From: HGM04593 sp045589695
GTDB taxonomy: Bacteria; Bacteroidota; Bacteroidia; Bacteroidales; Bacteroidaceae
NCBI GenBank assembly: GCA_045589695.1
Contig: JAZNPP010000051.1
Span: forward strand, 1-64,000
DNA: 64,000 bases
Reading direction: 5' to 3'
In this document: positions 44,129 through 53,276 of the stretch, one piece after another
Numbering within the stretch: the first letter of the stretch is position 1
Layout of the letters: each line of letters starts with the position of its first letter
Translations under genes and position numbers: made by a program
Notes under the pieces: model-generated
Seen by the model: the letters and a program-made list of their open reading frames with translations, nothing else
Databases searched by the model: none
What the model was told of the DNA's origin: nothing

Positions 44129-44159
44129 TTTGTTCTCATAGCTGTTTGAGCTAACTTTG
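44129..44159 (+). promoter_or_regulatory. Promoter of pta-ackA
   Basis: TTTG (44129-44132), a 19-base spacer, and TAACTTTG (44152-44159) are a full match to the consensus. The start codon of pta is about 190 bases downstream, leaving a long leader. Confidence 0.8.
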
Positions 44160-44165
44160 CGTAGA

Positions 44166-44348
44166 ATAATCAACGCAAAAGCGGAAAACAGCCGCTGAGA
44201 ACGGCTATATCCGAGCTTTAGCTCAAATATACGCTTCTCATTAAGCCGGAACTGTTTTTGCGAAGTATGCCTGCGTGATAACACTCCACAGACAGAAATT
44301 GAGAGATAACTACAAATTCTGACAATTCACAAATTAAAAAGATACACT
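44166..44348 (+). promoter_or_regulatory. Long structured 5' leader of pta-ackA
   Basis: Between the promoter and the pta ATG lie about 183 bases without a gene. Closing pairs are CGCAAAA (44174-44180) with TTTTGCG (44256-44262), or AAAACAG (44185-44191) with CTGTTTT (44252-44258). The core CGGCT (44202-44206) can pair with AGCCG upstream (44190-44194) or AGCCG downstream (44244-44248), mutually exclusive. A small GAGC-TTTA-GCTC hairpin (44213-44224) sits inside. The last 70 bases before pta are unstructured. No named riboswitch is recognised. Confidence 0.5.
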
Positions 44349-45359
44349 ATGGATGTTATTAAAAGTTTAATTGAGAGAGCGCAGCAGAACAAGCAGCGCA
44401 TCGTACTCCCCGAAGGTACAGAGGAGCGTACTTTAAAGGCTGCCGACAAGGCTATCGCCGACGGCATTGCCGAGTTGGTAATCATTGGCAACAGGGAAGA
44501 GATTCTCGCTCTTGCCGAAAAGAACAACCTTGCCAACATTGAAAAGGCCACTATCATTGACCCGGAGAACAACCCAGACGCAGAGAAGTACGCGACGCTT
44601 CTTTTTGAACTGCGCAAGGCTAAGGGTATGACTATGGAAGAGGCCGAGAAACTGGTACGCAACCCGCTTTACCTCGGTTGCCTTATCATAAAGAACGGCG
44701 ATGCTGACGGCCAGGTCGCAGGCGCACTCAACACTACAGGCAACGTATTGCGTCCCGCATTGCAGATTATCAAGACTACACCGGGCATCACCTGCGTAAG
44801 CGGCGCCATGATGCTTATAACCAAAGCTAAGGAGTATGGCGAGGACGGCGTTCTTTTCGTTGCCGACGTTGCCGTTACACCGCAGCCCGACGCTAACCAG
44901 TTATCACAGATCGCTGTATGCACAGCACAGACAGCAAAGGCTATCGGCGGCTTTGAGGAGCCGAGAGTAGCCATGTTGAGTTTCTCTACAAAGGGCTCTG
45001 CGAAGCATGAAATGGTAGACAAGGTTACGGAGGCTACACGTCTTGCTCATGAGCTTGACCCGGAGCTGTCGCTTGACGGCGAACTTCAGGCCGACGCCGC
45101 TCTTGTTCCGTTCGTAGGACAAAGCAAGGCTCCCGGTTCAACAGTAGCCGGCAAGGCCAACGTGCTTGTATTCCCAGACCTCGGCGCAGGAAACATCGGC
45201 TACAAGCTGGTACAGCGTCTTGGAAACGCAGAGGCTATCGGCCCTGTACTTCAGGGTATCGCTCGCCCGGTAAATGACCTATCACGCGGTTGTTCTGTAG
45301 AGGACGTATATATGATGATAGCCATCACAGCCAACCAGGCAATAGCAGCAAAAAAGTAA
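44349..45359 (+). CDS. Phosphate acetyltransferase
   Basis: Pta converts acetyl-CoA and phosphate to acetyl phosphate and CoA. The 336-residue product is the short form: only the PTA_PTB catalytic domain, with RIVLPEGTEERTLKAA at the start, then GQVAGALNTTGNVLRPALQ and the late VFPDLGAGNIGYKLVQRLG. It starts MDVIKSLIERAQQNK and ends 40 bases before ackA, so the two are one operon for acetate and ATP production. Its message carries the long leader described above. Confidence 0.98.
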   Translation: MDVIKSLIERAQQNKQRIVLPEGTEERTLKAADKAIADGIAELVIIGNREEILALAEKNNLANIEKATIIDPENNPDAEKYATLLFELRKAKGMTMEEAEKLVRNPLYLGCLIIKNGDADGQVAGALNTTGNVLRPALQIIKTTPGITCVSGAMMLITKAKEYGEDGVLFVADVAVTPQPDANQLSQIAVCTAQTAKAIGGFEEPRVAMLSFSTKGSAKHEMVDKVTEATRLAHELDPELSLDGELQADAALVPFVGQSKAPGSTVAGKANVLVFPDLGAGNIGYKLVQRLGNAEAIGPVLQGIARPVNDLSRGCSVEDVYMMIAITANQAIAAKK

Positions 45360-45399
45360 CACAATCCGACCGACTAACAATTAAACACCGATACACGAT

Positions 45400-46605
45400 A
45401 TGAAAATATTAGTATTGAACTGCGGAAGTTCATCAATCAAGTATCAGCTCATTGACATTGAGACAAAGAACGTGCTTGCAAAAGGCGGCATCGAGAAGAT
45501 TGGCCTCGAAGGCTCATTCCTGAAGTTTAACTTGCCTGACGGGAATAAGGAGACTATCTTCACCGCTATCCCGGAACACACCATCGGCGTACGCCTCATT
45601 TTTGACGTGCTTACAAGCGAGAAGTACGGCGCAGTAAAGTCTATCGAGGAGATTGACGCTGTTGGCCACCGCATGGTACATGGCGGCGAGAAGTTCAGCC
45701 AGTCCACTCTGCTTACGGACGAGGTTCTCAAGGTATTCGAGGAGTGCAACGACCTCGCGCCGCTCCACAACCCTGCAAACCTCAAGGGCGTCAATGCGGT
45801 TAAGGAGGTTGCTCCCGATATGCCGCAGGTTGGCGTGTTCGACACATCGTTCCACCAGACAATGCCCGACTACGCATACATGTACGCTCTGCCTTATGAA
45901 CTTTACGAGAAGTACGGCGTTCGCCGTTACGGCTTCCACGGGACATCGCACCGTTACATCACTAAGCGTGCCCTTGAGATGCTGAACATGCCGGCGGAAG
46001 GCAGCAAGATTATCACTTGCCACATCGGCAACGGCGGCTCGCTCGCTGCCGTAAAGGACGGCAAGAGCGTTGATACCTCTATGGGCATGACCCCGCTCGC
46101 AGGCCTTATGATGGGTACACGCAGCGGCGACGTAGACCCGGGCGCATTGCCATATATCATGGAGAAGACAGGACTTGACATTCATGGCCTTTCCGACATG
46201 CTCAACAAGAAGTCGGGCGTTACAGGCATTTCAGGCGTGTCATCGGACATGCGTGAGGTGAACGCTGCAGCTCACGACGGTAACAAGCGCGCCCAGCTCT
46301 CTAACACAATGTATTTCTACCGCATAAAGAAGTATATCGGCGCTTATGCGGCTGCTATGGGCGGCGTGGATGTAATCATCTTCGCAGGCGGTGTAGGCGA
46401 GAACCAGGCAGACTGCCGTGAAGCTGTTCTCGAAGGCCTTGAGTTCATCGGCGTAAAGCTCGACAAGGAGGTGAACAACAAGACACGCGGCGAAGAGGCT
46501 ATCCTTTCAGCGCCCGACTCACGTGTCAAGGTACTGCTCATACCTACCGACGAGGAGCTTATGATCGCAAGCGACACATACGACATAATCAAAGGCATGA
46601 AATAA
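45400..46605 (+). CDS. Acetate kinase
   Basis: AckA makes ATP and acetate from acetyl phosphate. The 401-residue product is a standard length with the ASKHA-fold motifs: MKILVLNCGSSSIKYQLID at the N-terminus, GHRMVHGGEKF, YGFHGTSHRYI, ITCHIGNGGSLAAVKDGKS, MTPLAGLMMGTRSGDVDP and FAGGVGENQADCRE. All conserved catalytic residues that I can check are present. It follows pta and ends at a large palindromic terminator. Confidence 0.99.
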   Translation: MKILVLNCGSSSIKYQLIDIETKNVLAKGGIEKIGLEGSFLKFNLPDGNKETIFTAIPEHTIGVRLIFDVLTSEKYGAVKSIEEIDAVGHRMVHGGEKFSQSTLLTDEVLKVFEECNDLAPLHNPANLKGVNAVKEVAPDMPQVGVFDTSFHQTMPDYAYMYALPYELYEKYGVRRYGFHGTSHRYITKRALEMLNMPAEGSKIITCHIGNGGSLAAVKDGKSVDTSMGMTPLAGLMMGTRSGDVDPGALPYIMEKTGLDIHGLSDMLNKKSGVTGISGVSSDMREVNAAAHDGNKRAQLSNTMYFYRIKKYIGAYAAAMGGVDVIIFAGGVGENQADCREAVLEGLEFIGVKLDKEVNNKTRGEEAILSAPDSRVKVLLIPTDEELMIASDTYDIIKGMK

Positions 46606-46620
46606 TATTACAATAAAGTA

Positions 46621-46666
46621 TATATAATAATCAGAGCCGGGCATGCCCGGCTCTGATTATTATATA
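46621..46666. terminator. Perfect 46-base palindrome, bidirectional terminator
   Basis: The 46 bases are exactly self-complementary, with arms of 23 bases meeting at GCATGC and a GC-rich middle (GAGCCGGGC / GCCCGGCTC). It lies between the convergent ackA and lipoprotein genes and serves both. Confidence 0.92.
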
Positions 46667-46676
46667 CGGGATTTAC

Positions 46677-47510
46677 TTATTCAGCCATGTTCAACGTGTC
46701 CTGTTGCAAATACCTGCGGCTTTTCATAAGGAAGTCGAGCGAACGCTGCGCCTCGTCACGCAAGGAACGTGCCCGTTCCAGCGATTTAAGCAAGTTCGAG
46801 AGTTCCACAACACGGGCAATTGCCGATGCGTCCTCTGCACGCAGCTGATAGCTGCAGTTGCCGTTGTCGCCGAAGAGCTCGACCTTAACAGGCGATGCAG
46901 AAGACGCGATATAGTCCATTATGCCGCCATCGTTGCCGTAGAGGTAGTCGCGGCGTTCGTTGTAGACGCCGAGATAACGGTACGACCTTGAAGAGAAAGG
47001 CTCAGCACATTCCGCAAAACTGTCACCGGCAGAAACCTTTATTCTCTTGTGCGATATCTTTGCCCCTCGATAAAACGAGGTGACGCACGCATCTCCGTTC
47101 TCCTTCACGCTCGCGCGCAGAAAGTTGTTGAACGGATTAAGAGATATCGACTGCGAGGGAAGCGTGTAATAGCCCATGTCCTGATACTGCGCATCCTTAT
47201 TGAAGACGAAACCGGCCGTGACTGAGTCACGCTTTGTCTCAAGTTCTTCGCATAGAGCGGCAAAATACTCCACGTCACGCTGTTTCTCTTTCAGCAGCAC
47301 CTCACGTCGCAGAAGTTCCGCATCACGTCGTGTACGGTAAGCCTTGGGATATGTCACCGATAGACTGTCTATAAGCACTCTCGCTCCGTTATATTCGCCT
47401 GCCGCATAAAGTTCTTCGGCCTGCACGAAGAGGAGACGCGCCGACTCCTCGATAGACTTCTCGCATGAAAGCGCCACCAATGGCAGCAAAAGATATGCAA
47501 TTCTCTTCAT
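46677..47510 (-). CDS. Putative lipoprotein with a TPR-like N-terminus
   Basis: The 277-residue product has a short lipoprotein signal (MKRIAYLLLPLVALSC). Residues about 22-60 (LLFVQAEELYAAGEYNGARVLIDSLSVTYPKAY) look like a single TPR; then helical stretches flank a beta region, ending in a coiled-coil-like segment (ELSNLLKSLERARSLRDEAQR). The protein resembles conserved hypothetical lipoproteins of Bacteroidales. No function can be assigned. It has its own promoter and faces ackA. Confidence 0.8.
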   Translation of the reverse strand: MKRIAYLLLPLVALSCEKSIEESARLLFVQAEELYAAGEYNGARVLIDSLSVTYPKAYRTRRDAELLRREVLLKEKQRDVEYFAALCEELETKRDSVTAGFVFNKDAQYQDMGYYTLPSQSISLNPFNNFLRASVKENGDACVTSFYRGAKISHKRIKVSAGDSFAECAEPFSSRSYRYLGVYNERRDYLYGNDGGIMDYIASSASPVKVELFGDNGNCSYQLRAEDASAIARVVELSNLLKSLERARSLRDEAQRSLDFLMKSRRYLQQDTLNMAE

Positions 47511-47532
47511 TGTATATTAATTTCTCTTTACA

Positions 47533-47563
47533 CAAAAATACATCATTTATCGTTACCCGCAAA
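47533..47563 (-). promoter_or_regulatory. Promoter of the TPR-like lipoprotein gene
   Basis: On the minus strand, TTTG (47563-47560), a 19-base spacer and TATTTTTG (47540-47533) fit the consensus in full. It ends 22 bases before the start codon at 47510. Confidence 0.75.
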
Positions 47564-47680
47564 AAAGAGCCCCCATTTTTGCTTCTACGGCGCCGAATGA
47601 ATAGTTTTTAACAGCTGTCGTTTCGTTAATAACACGAAAATGAGTATCTTTACAGCAATTTGAGACAATAGAGCCGCATT

Positions 47681-49129
47681 ATGTATAAGCCCAATAGAGA
47701 AGAACTCTGCAAAATCCTTGACACGCCAGTCTTCCGCAAGATTTCTGAGACCGCCGACGAACTTGGCATGGAGTGCTATGTCGTAGGAGGGTATGTCCGT
47801 GACATTTTCCTGGAACGCCCCTCGACCGACATAGACGTCGTGGTAGTAGGCAAAGGAATTGACATGGCAAGGGCTTTCAGCAAGAAGCTCGGAAGGGGCG
47901 CCCACCTGTCTGTATACGCCAACTACGGAACTGCGCAGGTGAAGTTCCATGAGCATGAGATTGAGTTCGTCGGGGCGCGCAAGGAGAGCTACAACCGTAA
48001 TTCACGCAACCCCATCGTTGAGGACGGCACGCTTGAAGACGACCAGAACAGGCGTGACTTCACGATAAACGCAATGGCGATATGCCTAAACAGCGACCGG
48101 TTCGGAGAGCTTGTAGACCCGTTCGACGGCATGCTCGACCTTGAAGACCGGATTATCAGTACACCGCTTGAGCCAGGCATCACGTTCAGCGACGACCCGT
48201 TGCGAATGATGCGATGCGTACGTTTCGCTACACAGCTCAACTTCCACATCGAAGAGGAGACATTTGAGGCGCTTTGCGAGAACAAGGAGAGGATAAAGAT
48301 AATATCACGGGAGAGAATCAACGAGGAACTGAACAAGATTATACTTTCGCCGATACCCTCCAAAGGCTTTATAGAGCTTGACCGCTGCGGCCTGCTTGAA
48401 ATAATACTCCCGCAGCTCACGGCGATGCAAGGTGTCGAAACCCGCAACGGCTACAGCCACAAAGAGATGTTCTACCATACCCTTGAGGTGCTTGACAACA
48501 TTGCCAGAAAAACCGATAACCTTTGGCTCAGGTGGGCGGCACTGCTTCACGACATCGGCAAGCCAAAGACAAAACGCTGGGACCCTGTGATGAAATGGAC
48601 ATTCTACAACCATAATATCGTCGGCGAGAAGATGGTGAACAAACTGTTCCGTGACTATAAGATGCCTCAGAACGAAAAGATGAGATATGTAGCTAAGCTC
48701 GTGTCGCTGCACATGCGTCCGATAGCCATTGCAGACGACGAAGTCACCGACTCGGCGGTAAGGCGCCTGCTGTTCGACGCTGGCGACGACATCGACGACC
48801 TGATGATACTCTGCGAGGCGGACATAACATCCAAGAACGAGGTACGCAAGAAACAGTTCCTGAACAATTTCCAGACAGTAAGACAAAAGCTCAAGGACAT
48901 TGAGGAAAAAGACCGCATACGCAATTTCCAGCCGCCTGTAAACGGCGAGGAGATTATGAGAATCTTTGACCTGCAGCCTTGCGAAGCTGTCGGGCGTCTT
49001 AAAAGCGCTGTCAAGGAAGCTATCCTCGACGGCATAATACCGAATGAATATAATGCCGCCCTTGAACATATAATGAAACTTGCGGGCGAAATGGGACTAA
49101 CACCGAAAAACAATAACCAAAGCCATTAA
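47681..49129 (+). CDS. CCA-adding-type tRNA nucleotidyltransferase with HD domain
   Basis: The 482-residue product belongs to the class II poly(A) polymerase/CCA-adding family. It has the nucleotidyltransferase head (YVVGGYVRDIFL, then STDIDVVVVGKG with the metal-binding DxD), RRDFTINAMAI, the RNA-binding neck (FSDDPLRMMRCVRFA), and an HD phosphohydrolase domain (WAALLHDIGKPKT). It is most likely the tRNA CCA enzyme, essential here because the tRNA-Arg at 37760 lacks an encoded CCA. A TTTC-N20-TATCTTTA promoter-like pair lies just upstream (47621-47652). Confidence 0.93.
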   Translation: MYKPNREELCKILDTPVFRKISETADELGMECYVVGGYVRDIFLERPSTDIDVVVVGKGIDMARAFSKKLGRGAHLSVYANYGTAQVKFHEHEIEFVGARKESYNRNSRNPIVEDGTLEDDQNRRDFTINAMAICLNSDRFGELVDPFDGMLDLEDRIISTPLEPGITFSDDPLRMMRCVRFATQLNFHIEEETFEALCENKERIKIISRERINEELNKIILSPIPSKGFIELDRCGLLEIILPQLTAMQGVETRNGYSHKEMFYHTLEVLDNIARKTDNLWLRWAALLHDIGKPKTKRWDPVMKWTFYNHNIVGEKMVNKLFRDYKMPQNEKMRYVAKLVSLHMRPIAIADDEVTDSAVRRLLFDAGDDIDDLMILCEADITSKNEVRKKQFLNNFQTVRQKLKDIEEKDRIRNFQPPVNGEEIMRIFDLQPCEAVGRLKSAVKEAILDGIIPNEYNAALEHIMKLAGEMGLTPKNNNQSH

Positions 49130-49159
49130 CGGCAGAATGAAATTGGCAATTAATCACTA

Positions 49160-49190
49160 TTGCGACAGCTGCCGTAATAACCTATCTTTG
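49160..49190 (+). promoter_or_regulatory. Promoter of the lone TolC-family gene, very short leader
   Basis: TTG (49160-49162), a 20-base spacer and TATCTTTG (49183-49190) fit the consensus. The ATG is at 49200, only 10 bases past the -7 box, so the message would have almost no 5' leader. Confidence 0.7.
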
Positions 49191-49199
49191 CAATAAAAA

Positions 49200-50444
49200 A
49201 TGAGAAGAATACTCTTTACAATAGCAGCAGCCCTCACCCTCCCGGCTCTTGCGCAGGACATTTCGTACGGGCAGTACATGCAACGTGTCTTCAAGGACAA
49301 CATAGCCCTCACCGCCAAACAACTCGACATTGACATTGCCGATGCGACGGTAACCGGAACCAAAGTATTCACTGACCCCACCATTGCGGTAACATACAGC
49401 AACAACGAGGATTGGAGCAAAGGGCTCGGACAAGGCATAGAGCTGGAGCTCGGCAAGACATTCACGTTCGGCGTGCGCCGTGGCAGGATAGAAATAGCCG
49501 AGAAAGAGCGCATGCAGACAGTCGCTTTGCTCGAAGAGTATATCCGCAACTTCCGTGCCGACGCATCGATAGCCTACCTTCAGCACCTGCGTGCATGCAT
49601 GATACATGCCGAGGCTAAGAACATGTACCGAGGGCTCAGCGAGGTAGCGTCCAACGACAGTATGCGTTTCCGGCATGGCGACATTGCCGAGAGCGACTGG
49701 CTTGAGAGCCGCATGGCGCAGGGCGTCGCAAGAAACGCCCTTCTTGACGCAGAGGCGCAGCTATGCAATACCGCAATAATAATGGGCTACTACATGGGCG
49801 ACCTCAGCGGCGCCGACAAGCTCAGAGGAACAGGCACTCTTGAGATAAACGAAGAGCCGATGCCGCTTGACAAATACATAGAGACGGCGCTTGCGCAACG
49901 CCCCGACATTATAATAGCTTTGAACAGAGAGGAGATAGCGAAAGCCACAATGAGGTTCAACAAGGCCCTGCGTCGTCCTGAGCTGAACGTGAACATAGGC
50001 GCCACATACAACTTCGCGAATCCCGACTTTACCACAATAAAAGCCGGCGTAGCCGTTCCGTTGAAGTTCTCGAACCTCAACAAAGGCTCACGCATCGCGG
50101 ACGCGACAATCGCGCGCCAGGCAGGAATAGAGGCCGACGAGGCACGCCTGCAAGTAGAGACAGAGGTCATGCAGGCATTCCGGAATTTCGGTTTCACATC
50201 GAAGCAGGCCGAGACATTTTCAAAAGAGATGCTCAACGATATGAGAAAAGTTGTCGAGGGCAAGAGAAGAGCCTACGAGCTTGGCGAGATACCCTTCCTT
50301 GATTATCTTATCGTCGAACGCAACGAGAACGAGATGCGCAGGCAGTACGTCGATGCCCTTTTCAACAAGGCTGTCGCATGGGTAGAGCTGCAACGTGCCA
50401 CAGGCTTGGATATGCGGTTCAGCACACAAGCCATTGCGGAGTAA
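49200..50444 (+). CDS. TolC/CusC-family outer-membrane channel, stand-alone
   Basis: The 414-residue product has a signal peptide (MRRILFTIAAALTLPALA) and the paired OEP repeats of TolC-type channels: a long helical segment, DPTIAVTYSNNEDW strands and a second RPELNVNIGATYNFANPDF strand block, with the repeating coiled regions between. No adaptor or inner-membrane pump is next to it, unlike the TolC-like gene at 58215. It may serve a pump elsewhere. The terminal portion is acidic and the chain ends AIAE. Confidence 0.9.
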   Translation: MRRILFTIAAALTLPALAQDISYGQYMQRVFKDNIALTAKQLDIDIADATVTGTKVFTDPTIAVTYSNNEDWSKGLGQGIELELGKTFTFGVRRGRIEIAEKERMQTVALLEEYIRNFRADASIAYLQHLRACMIHAEAKNMYRGLSEVASNDSMRFRHGDIAESDWLESRMAQGVARNALLDAEAQLCNTAIIMGYYMGDLSGADKLRGTGTLEINEEPMPLDKYIETALAQRPDIIIALNREEIAKATMRFNKALRRPELNVNIGATYNFANPDFTTIKAGVAVPLKFSNLNKGSRIADATIARQAGIEADEARLQVETEVMQAFRNFGFTSKQAETFSKEMLNDMRKVVEGKRRAYELGEIPFLDYLIVERNENEMRRQYVDALFNKAVAWVELQRATGLDMRFSTQAIAE

Positions 50445-50459
50445 CCGGACACAAAAGAG

Positions 50460-51224
50460 TTACAGTTCCCGGCTCTCTCCCTCGATATAATATTTGTGTT
50501 CTATTGTCTTGGCGTCGATAGCCACATAGGCGAACGTAGAAATCCAGTCGCCCAAGAAGATGAAACGCGAACCGCAGCCCAAAGGCATGTCCTTGTCGAT
50601 ATGACGATGCCCGAAGATAAAGCAGTCCACTGATGAATGTGTCGCAAGATATTTCTTGGCAAAAACGATGCAGTCCTCCTTCTCTTCGCCTTGATACTGC
50701 ACATCACCCTTTACCTTATGCTTGAGCATGCTGCGTCTTGCCCAACTCAGGCCGAGCCACATGCTCCAGCGAGGATGAATCATTGCAAGCATACGCTGTA
50801 ACAGGCGGTTATGGAACATCGAACGCAATATGCGGAAGCCCTTTTCGGTAGAGAACTCGTCGCCGTGGGCAAGAAAGACCTCTTTACCGTATATCTCGAC
50901 AAGGCAAGGCTCACGGTGCAGAATCATTCCGCACTCCTTTTCGAAATAGTCGTCGCACCAGATGTCGTGGTTTCCCGTAAAGAAATGCACCTCGACGCCT
51001 TTGTCGGCAAGTTCGGAAATCTTTCCCAGAAAACGTGTATATCCTTTGGGGACTACATACTTGAATTCATACCAGAAGTCAAACATGTCACCCAACATAT
51101 ATACAGCAGCCGCATCGTTCTTTATCTTGTCGAGGAACGATACGAGGCGGCGTTCATGGGTACGGCTATGCTCTATAGCCCAAGAGCCGAGGTGCGCGTC
51201 GGAGAGGATATATACTTTTTTCAT
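50460..51224 (-). CDS. UDP-2,3-diacylglucosamine diphosphatase LpxH
   Basis: LpxH makes lipid X in lipid A synthesis by cleaving UDP-2,3-diacylglucosamine at the inner membrane surface. The 254-residue product has the metallophosphatase motifs: SDAHLGS, GDMFDFWYE, TGNHDIW, AHGDE and FGHRHIDKD. The length suits the family. It is the last gene of the minus-strand operon with efp, GT2, radC and DUF59. Convergent with the TolC-family gene, with only 15 bases between them and no separate terminator visible. Confidence 0.92.
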   Translation of the reverse strand: MKKVYILSDAHLGSWAIEHSRTHERRLVSFLDKIKNDAAAVYMLGDMFDFWYEFKYVVPKGYTRFLGKISELADKGVEVHFFTGNHDIWCDDYFEKECGMILHREPCLVEIYGKEVFLAHGDEFSTEKGFRILRSMFHNRLLQRMLAMIHPRWSMWLGLSWARRSMLKHKVKGDVQYQGEEKEDCIVFAKKYLATHSSVDCFIFGHRHIDKDMPLGCGSRFIFLGDWISTFAYVAIDAKTIEHKYYIEGESREL

Positions 51225-51248
51225 AGTGACATGTCTTGAATAAACATT

Positions 51249-51560
51249 TTAAAGCAGGCCGAGTTCGAGTTTCGCCTCTTCGGTCATGAGGTCGTAGTTC
51301 CACTCAGGTTCAAAGACAAGATTGAGTTTTACCTCTCCGATACCCTCTACCGATTCGACCTTCATGCGGACATCTTCCATCATAAAGTCCGCAGCCGGGC
51401 AGTTAGGAGCCGTAAGAGTCATATCAATCTCGACCGAGCTGTCATCTTTCACCTCAATACGGTATATAAGACCCAAATCGTAGATGTTTACAGGTATTTC
51501 GGGGTCGTACACCGTCTTTATCATCTCGACAATCTTCTGTTCCAACTCAAGTTTTTCCAT
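51249..51560 (-). CDS. DUF59/MIP18 family protein, SufT-like
   Basis: The 103-residue product starts at ATG 51560; the in-frame codon two triplets earlier is not needed. It contains the MIP18 signature VYDPEIPVNIYDLGLIY and the Cys motif MTLTAPNCPAADF. Such proteins assist iron-sulfur cluster assembly or insertion, often with Suf genes. Here it sits between radC and lpxH without Suf genes, in a housekeeping operon. Confidence 0.93.
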   Translation of the reverse strand: MEKLELEQKIVEMIKTVYDPEIPVNIYDLGLIYRIEVKDDSSVEIDMTLTAPNCPAADFMMEDVRMKVESVEGIGEVKLNLVFEPEWNYDLMTEEAKLELGLL

Positions 51561-51569
51561 AATCAATTT

Positions 51570-52268
51570 TTATAAGCGGCCCTCGTCGTTGTAGCTGAAA
51601 TAGTCGTCGGCAGCCACAATGATGTGGTCGAGGAACCTTAGATTCATAACCTTACATGCGTCCTGAAGGTTTCTTGTCAGCGAATCATCGTCCCTGCTCG
51701 GCTTTAAGTTGCCCGACGGATGGTTGTGACATAGAGCTATAGCCGTGGCACGTTTCATTATAGCCTCCCGCATGACAAGACGTATATCTACGGTAGTCGC
51801 CGTCAGACCGCCGCTGCCTATAAGCCTATGGTCGATGACCGCATTCTGGTTGTTGAGCAGCAACACGTAACATTGCTCTATGTTCAAGTCGCACACTATC
51901 GGGTGAAAATAACGGAACAGCCCTGCCGAGGAGGTAATCTTAGGACGTTCCGCATTGTCGTCATTGGCACGACGCTTCCACAGCTCGCATGCGGCGACAA
52001 TGGATATCGCCTTTGCAGGGCCTATTCCCCTGAACAGGCATAAGTCGTCCACCGTAAGACGCGCCAGGTTAGCGATACTGTCGTTGCACGAGGAGAGTAC
52101 CGTACGCATCATCTCCACAGCCGAGACGTCAGGAGCCCCCGAGCCTACGATAATGGCCAGCAGCTCCGAGTTGCTGAGAGAGGCGATGCCGTTCTTCATG
52201 GCCTTTTCACGGGGACGCTCGTCCGTAGGCCATTCTTTTATACTGCGTCTTGTAACCTCCTGTCGCAT
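51570..52268 (-). CDS. RadC family JAB-domain protein
   Basis: The 232-residue product combines an N-terminal helix-hairpin-helix part (GIGPAKAISIVAACELW) with a JAB/MPN metalloprotease-like domain with the zinc motif HNHPSG in ALCHNHPSGNLKPSRDD. RadC was named for DNA repair, but that role is disputed; the activity is unknown. It begins one base after the GT2 stop codon, so the two are tightly coupled. Confidence 0.95.
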   Translation of the reverse strand: MRQEVTRRSIKEWPTDERPREKAMKNGIASLSNSELLAIIVGSGAPDVSAVEMMRTVLSSCNDSIANLARLTVDDLCLFRGIGPAKAISIVAACELWKRRANDDNAERPKITSSAGLFRYFHPIVCDLNIEQCYVLLLNNQNAVIDHRLIGSGGLTATTVDIRLVMREAIMKRATAIALCHNHPSGNLKPSRDDDSLTRNLQDACKVMNLRFLDHIIVAADDYFSYNDEGRL

Positions 52269-52269
52269 A

Positions 52270-53265
52270 TCAGCCTCTGTTATATATCTTAGTCAGGTTT
52301 TTCTTCGTTTCCAGCGGCCGGCGCAGAATCATCTTGAACCAGAATGCCTTGAGAAAACCCGTACCGTAACCGGTTATCTGTACTGCAGCCGCCACGACCG
52401 ACAGCGAAGCCACCTTCAGGCTCCTGTTCTTTATGAGAGAGTCGCCGAAGATAAGAAGTACATAAACCAACGGCAGCGACAGCAGCCAAGGGTAGAAAAC
52501 AGAGGCCGCAAGTAAAGCCGCACCCAAGACAAGCAGCAATGCCGGTGCCGTATGTACCGCCTTGAGCGATCCCGGATGGATAAGCTGCAGCCATATTCTC
52601 GCCTGCCCGAAATTATTGACCTGCCTGAAGAAACGCTGCATGTCGATTCTGCGTTTATGATATACGAAGACGTCGCGGATAAGGCGTATCTTGAAACCTG
52701 CATTGCGTATGCGTATGCTCAGGTCGATATCCTCGCCCATCATATCCTTGAAATCGCCCACGGTCTCATAGACCTTTCTCGAAAGACCCATATTGAACGT
52801 GCGAGGACAGAACTTCTCCATTACCGCCTTGCCGCCCCTGATACCGCCCGTTGTCCAGAACGAGGTCATAGCGTGGCTCACAGCCTTTTGCATGTCCGAG
52901 AAAGAGCTGTCGGCAGCGTCAGGACCGCCGAAACAGTCGCAATAATCGGCGTTCATGGCCGCCACGAGCCTTTCGAAATAGAAAGGCGGAAGAATTACAT
53001 CGGAGTCAAAAAAGAGCAGATAGTCGCCGCCCGCGCGCTGCATGCCGTAGTTGCGGGTATCGCTCCTGCCCGAGTTCTCTTTATAATAGTAATGGATATC
53101 AAACAAAGAACGGTAGTGACCAAGCAAATGGTCACACCGTTCTTTTGATCCGTCTTCTATAATCACCAGCTCAAATGGTTTTACCGTCTGAGCGGCCAGG
53201 CTGTCGAGCAACTCTTTTATCTCGTCGGGCCTGTTAAATACCGGGACAATTATAGAGTATAACAA
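52270..53265 (-). CDS. Family 2 glycosyltransferase, membrane-anchored
   Basis: The 331-residue product has an N-terminal GT-A domain (MLYSIIVPVFNRPDEIKELL; the metal/sugar-nucleotide motif DSD in LLFFDSDVI) and C-terminal hydrophobic helices (about 240-262 and 265-300) for membrane attachment. The GT2 family adds a sugar to lipid or polysaccharide carriers; acceptor and donor are unknown. It is 11 bases after efp and 1 base before radC, in one operon that ends with lpxH, consistent with an envelope glycan role. Confidence 0.92.
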   Translation of the reverse strand: MLYSIIVPVFNRPDEIKELLDSLAAQTVKPFELVIIEDGSKERCDHLLGHYRSLFDIHYYYKENSGRSDTRNYGMQRAGGDYLLFFDSDVILPPFYFERLVAAMNADYCDCFGGPDAADSSFSDMQKAVSHAMTSFWTTGGIRGGKAVMEKFCPRTFNMGLSRKVYETVGDFKDMMGEDIDLSIRIRNAGFKIRLIRDVFVYHKRRIDMQRFFRQVNNFGQARIWLQLIHPGSLKAVHTAPALLLVLGAALLAASVFYPWLLSLPLVYVLLIFGDSLIKNRSLKVASLSVVAAAVQITGYGTGFLKAFWFKMILRRPLETKKNLTKIYNRG

Positions 53266-53276
53266 ATCTTTGTCAA

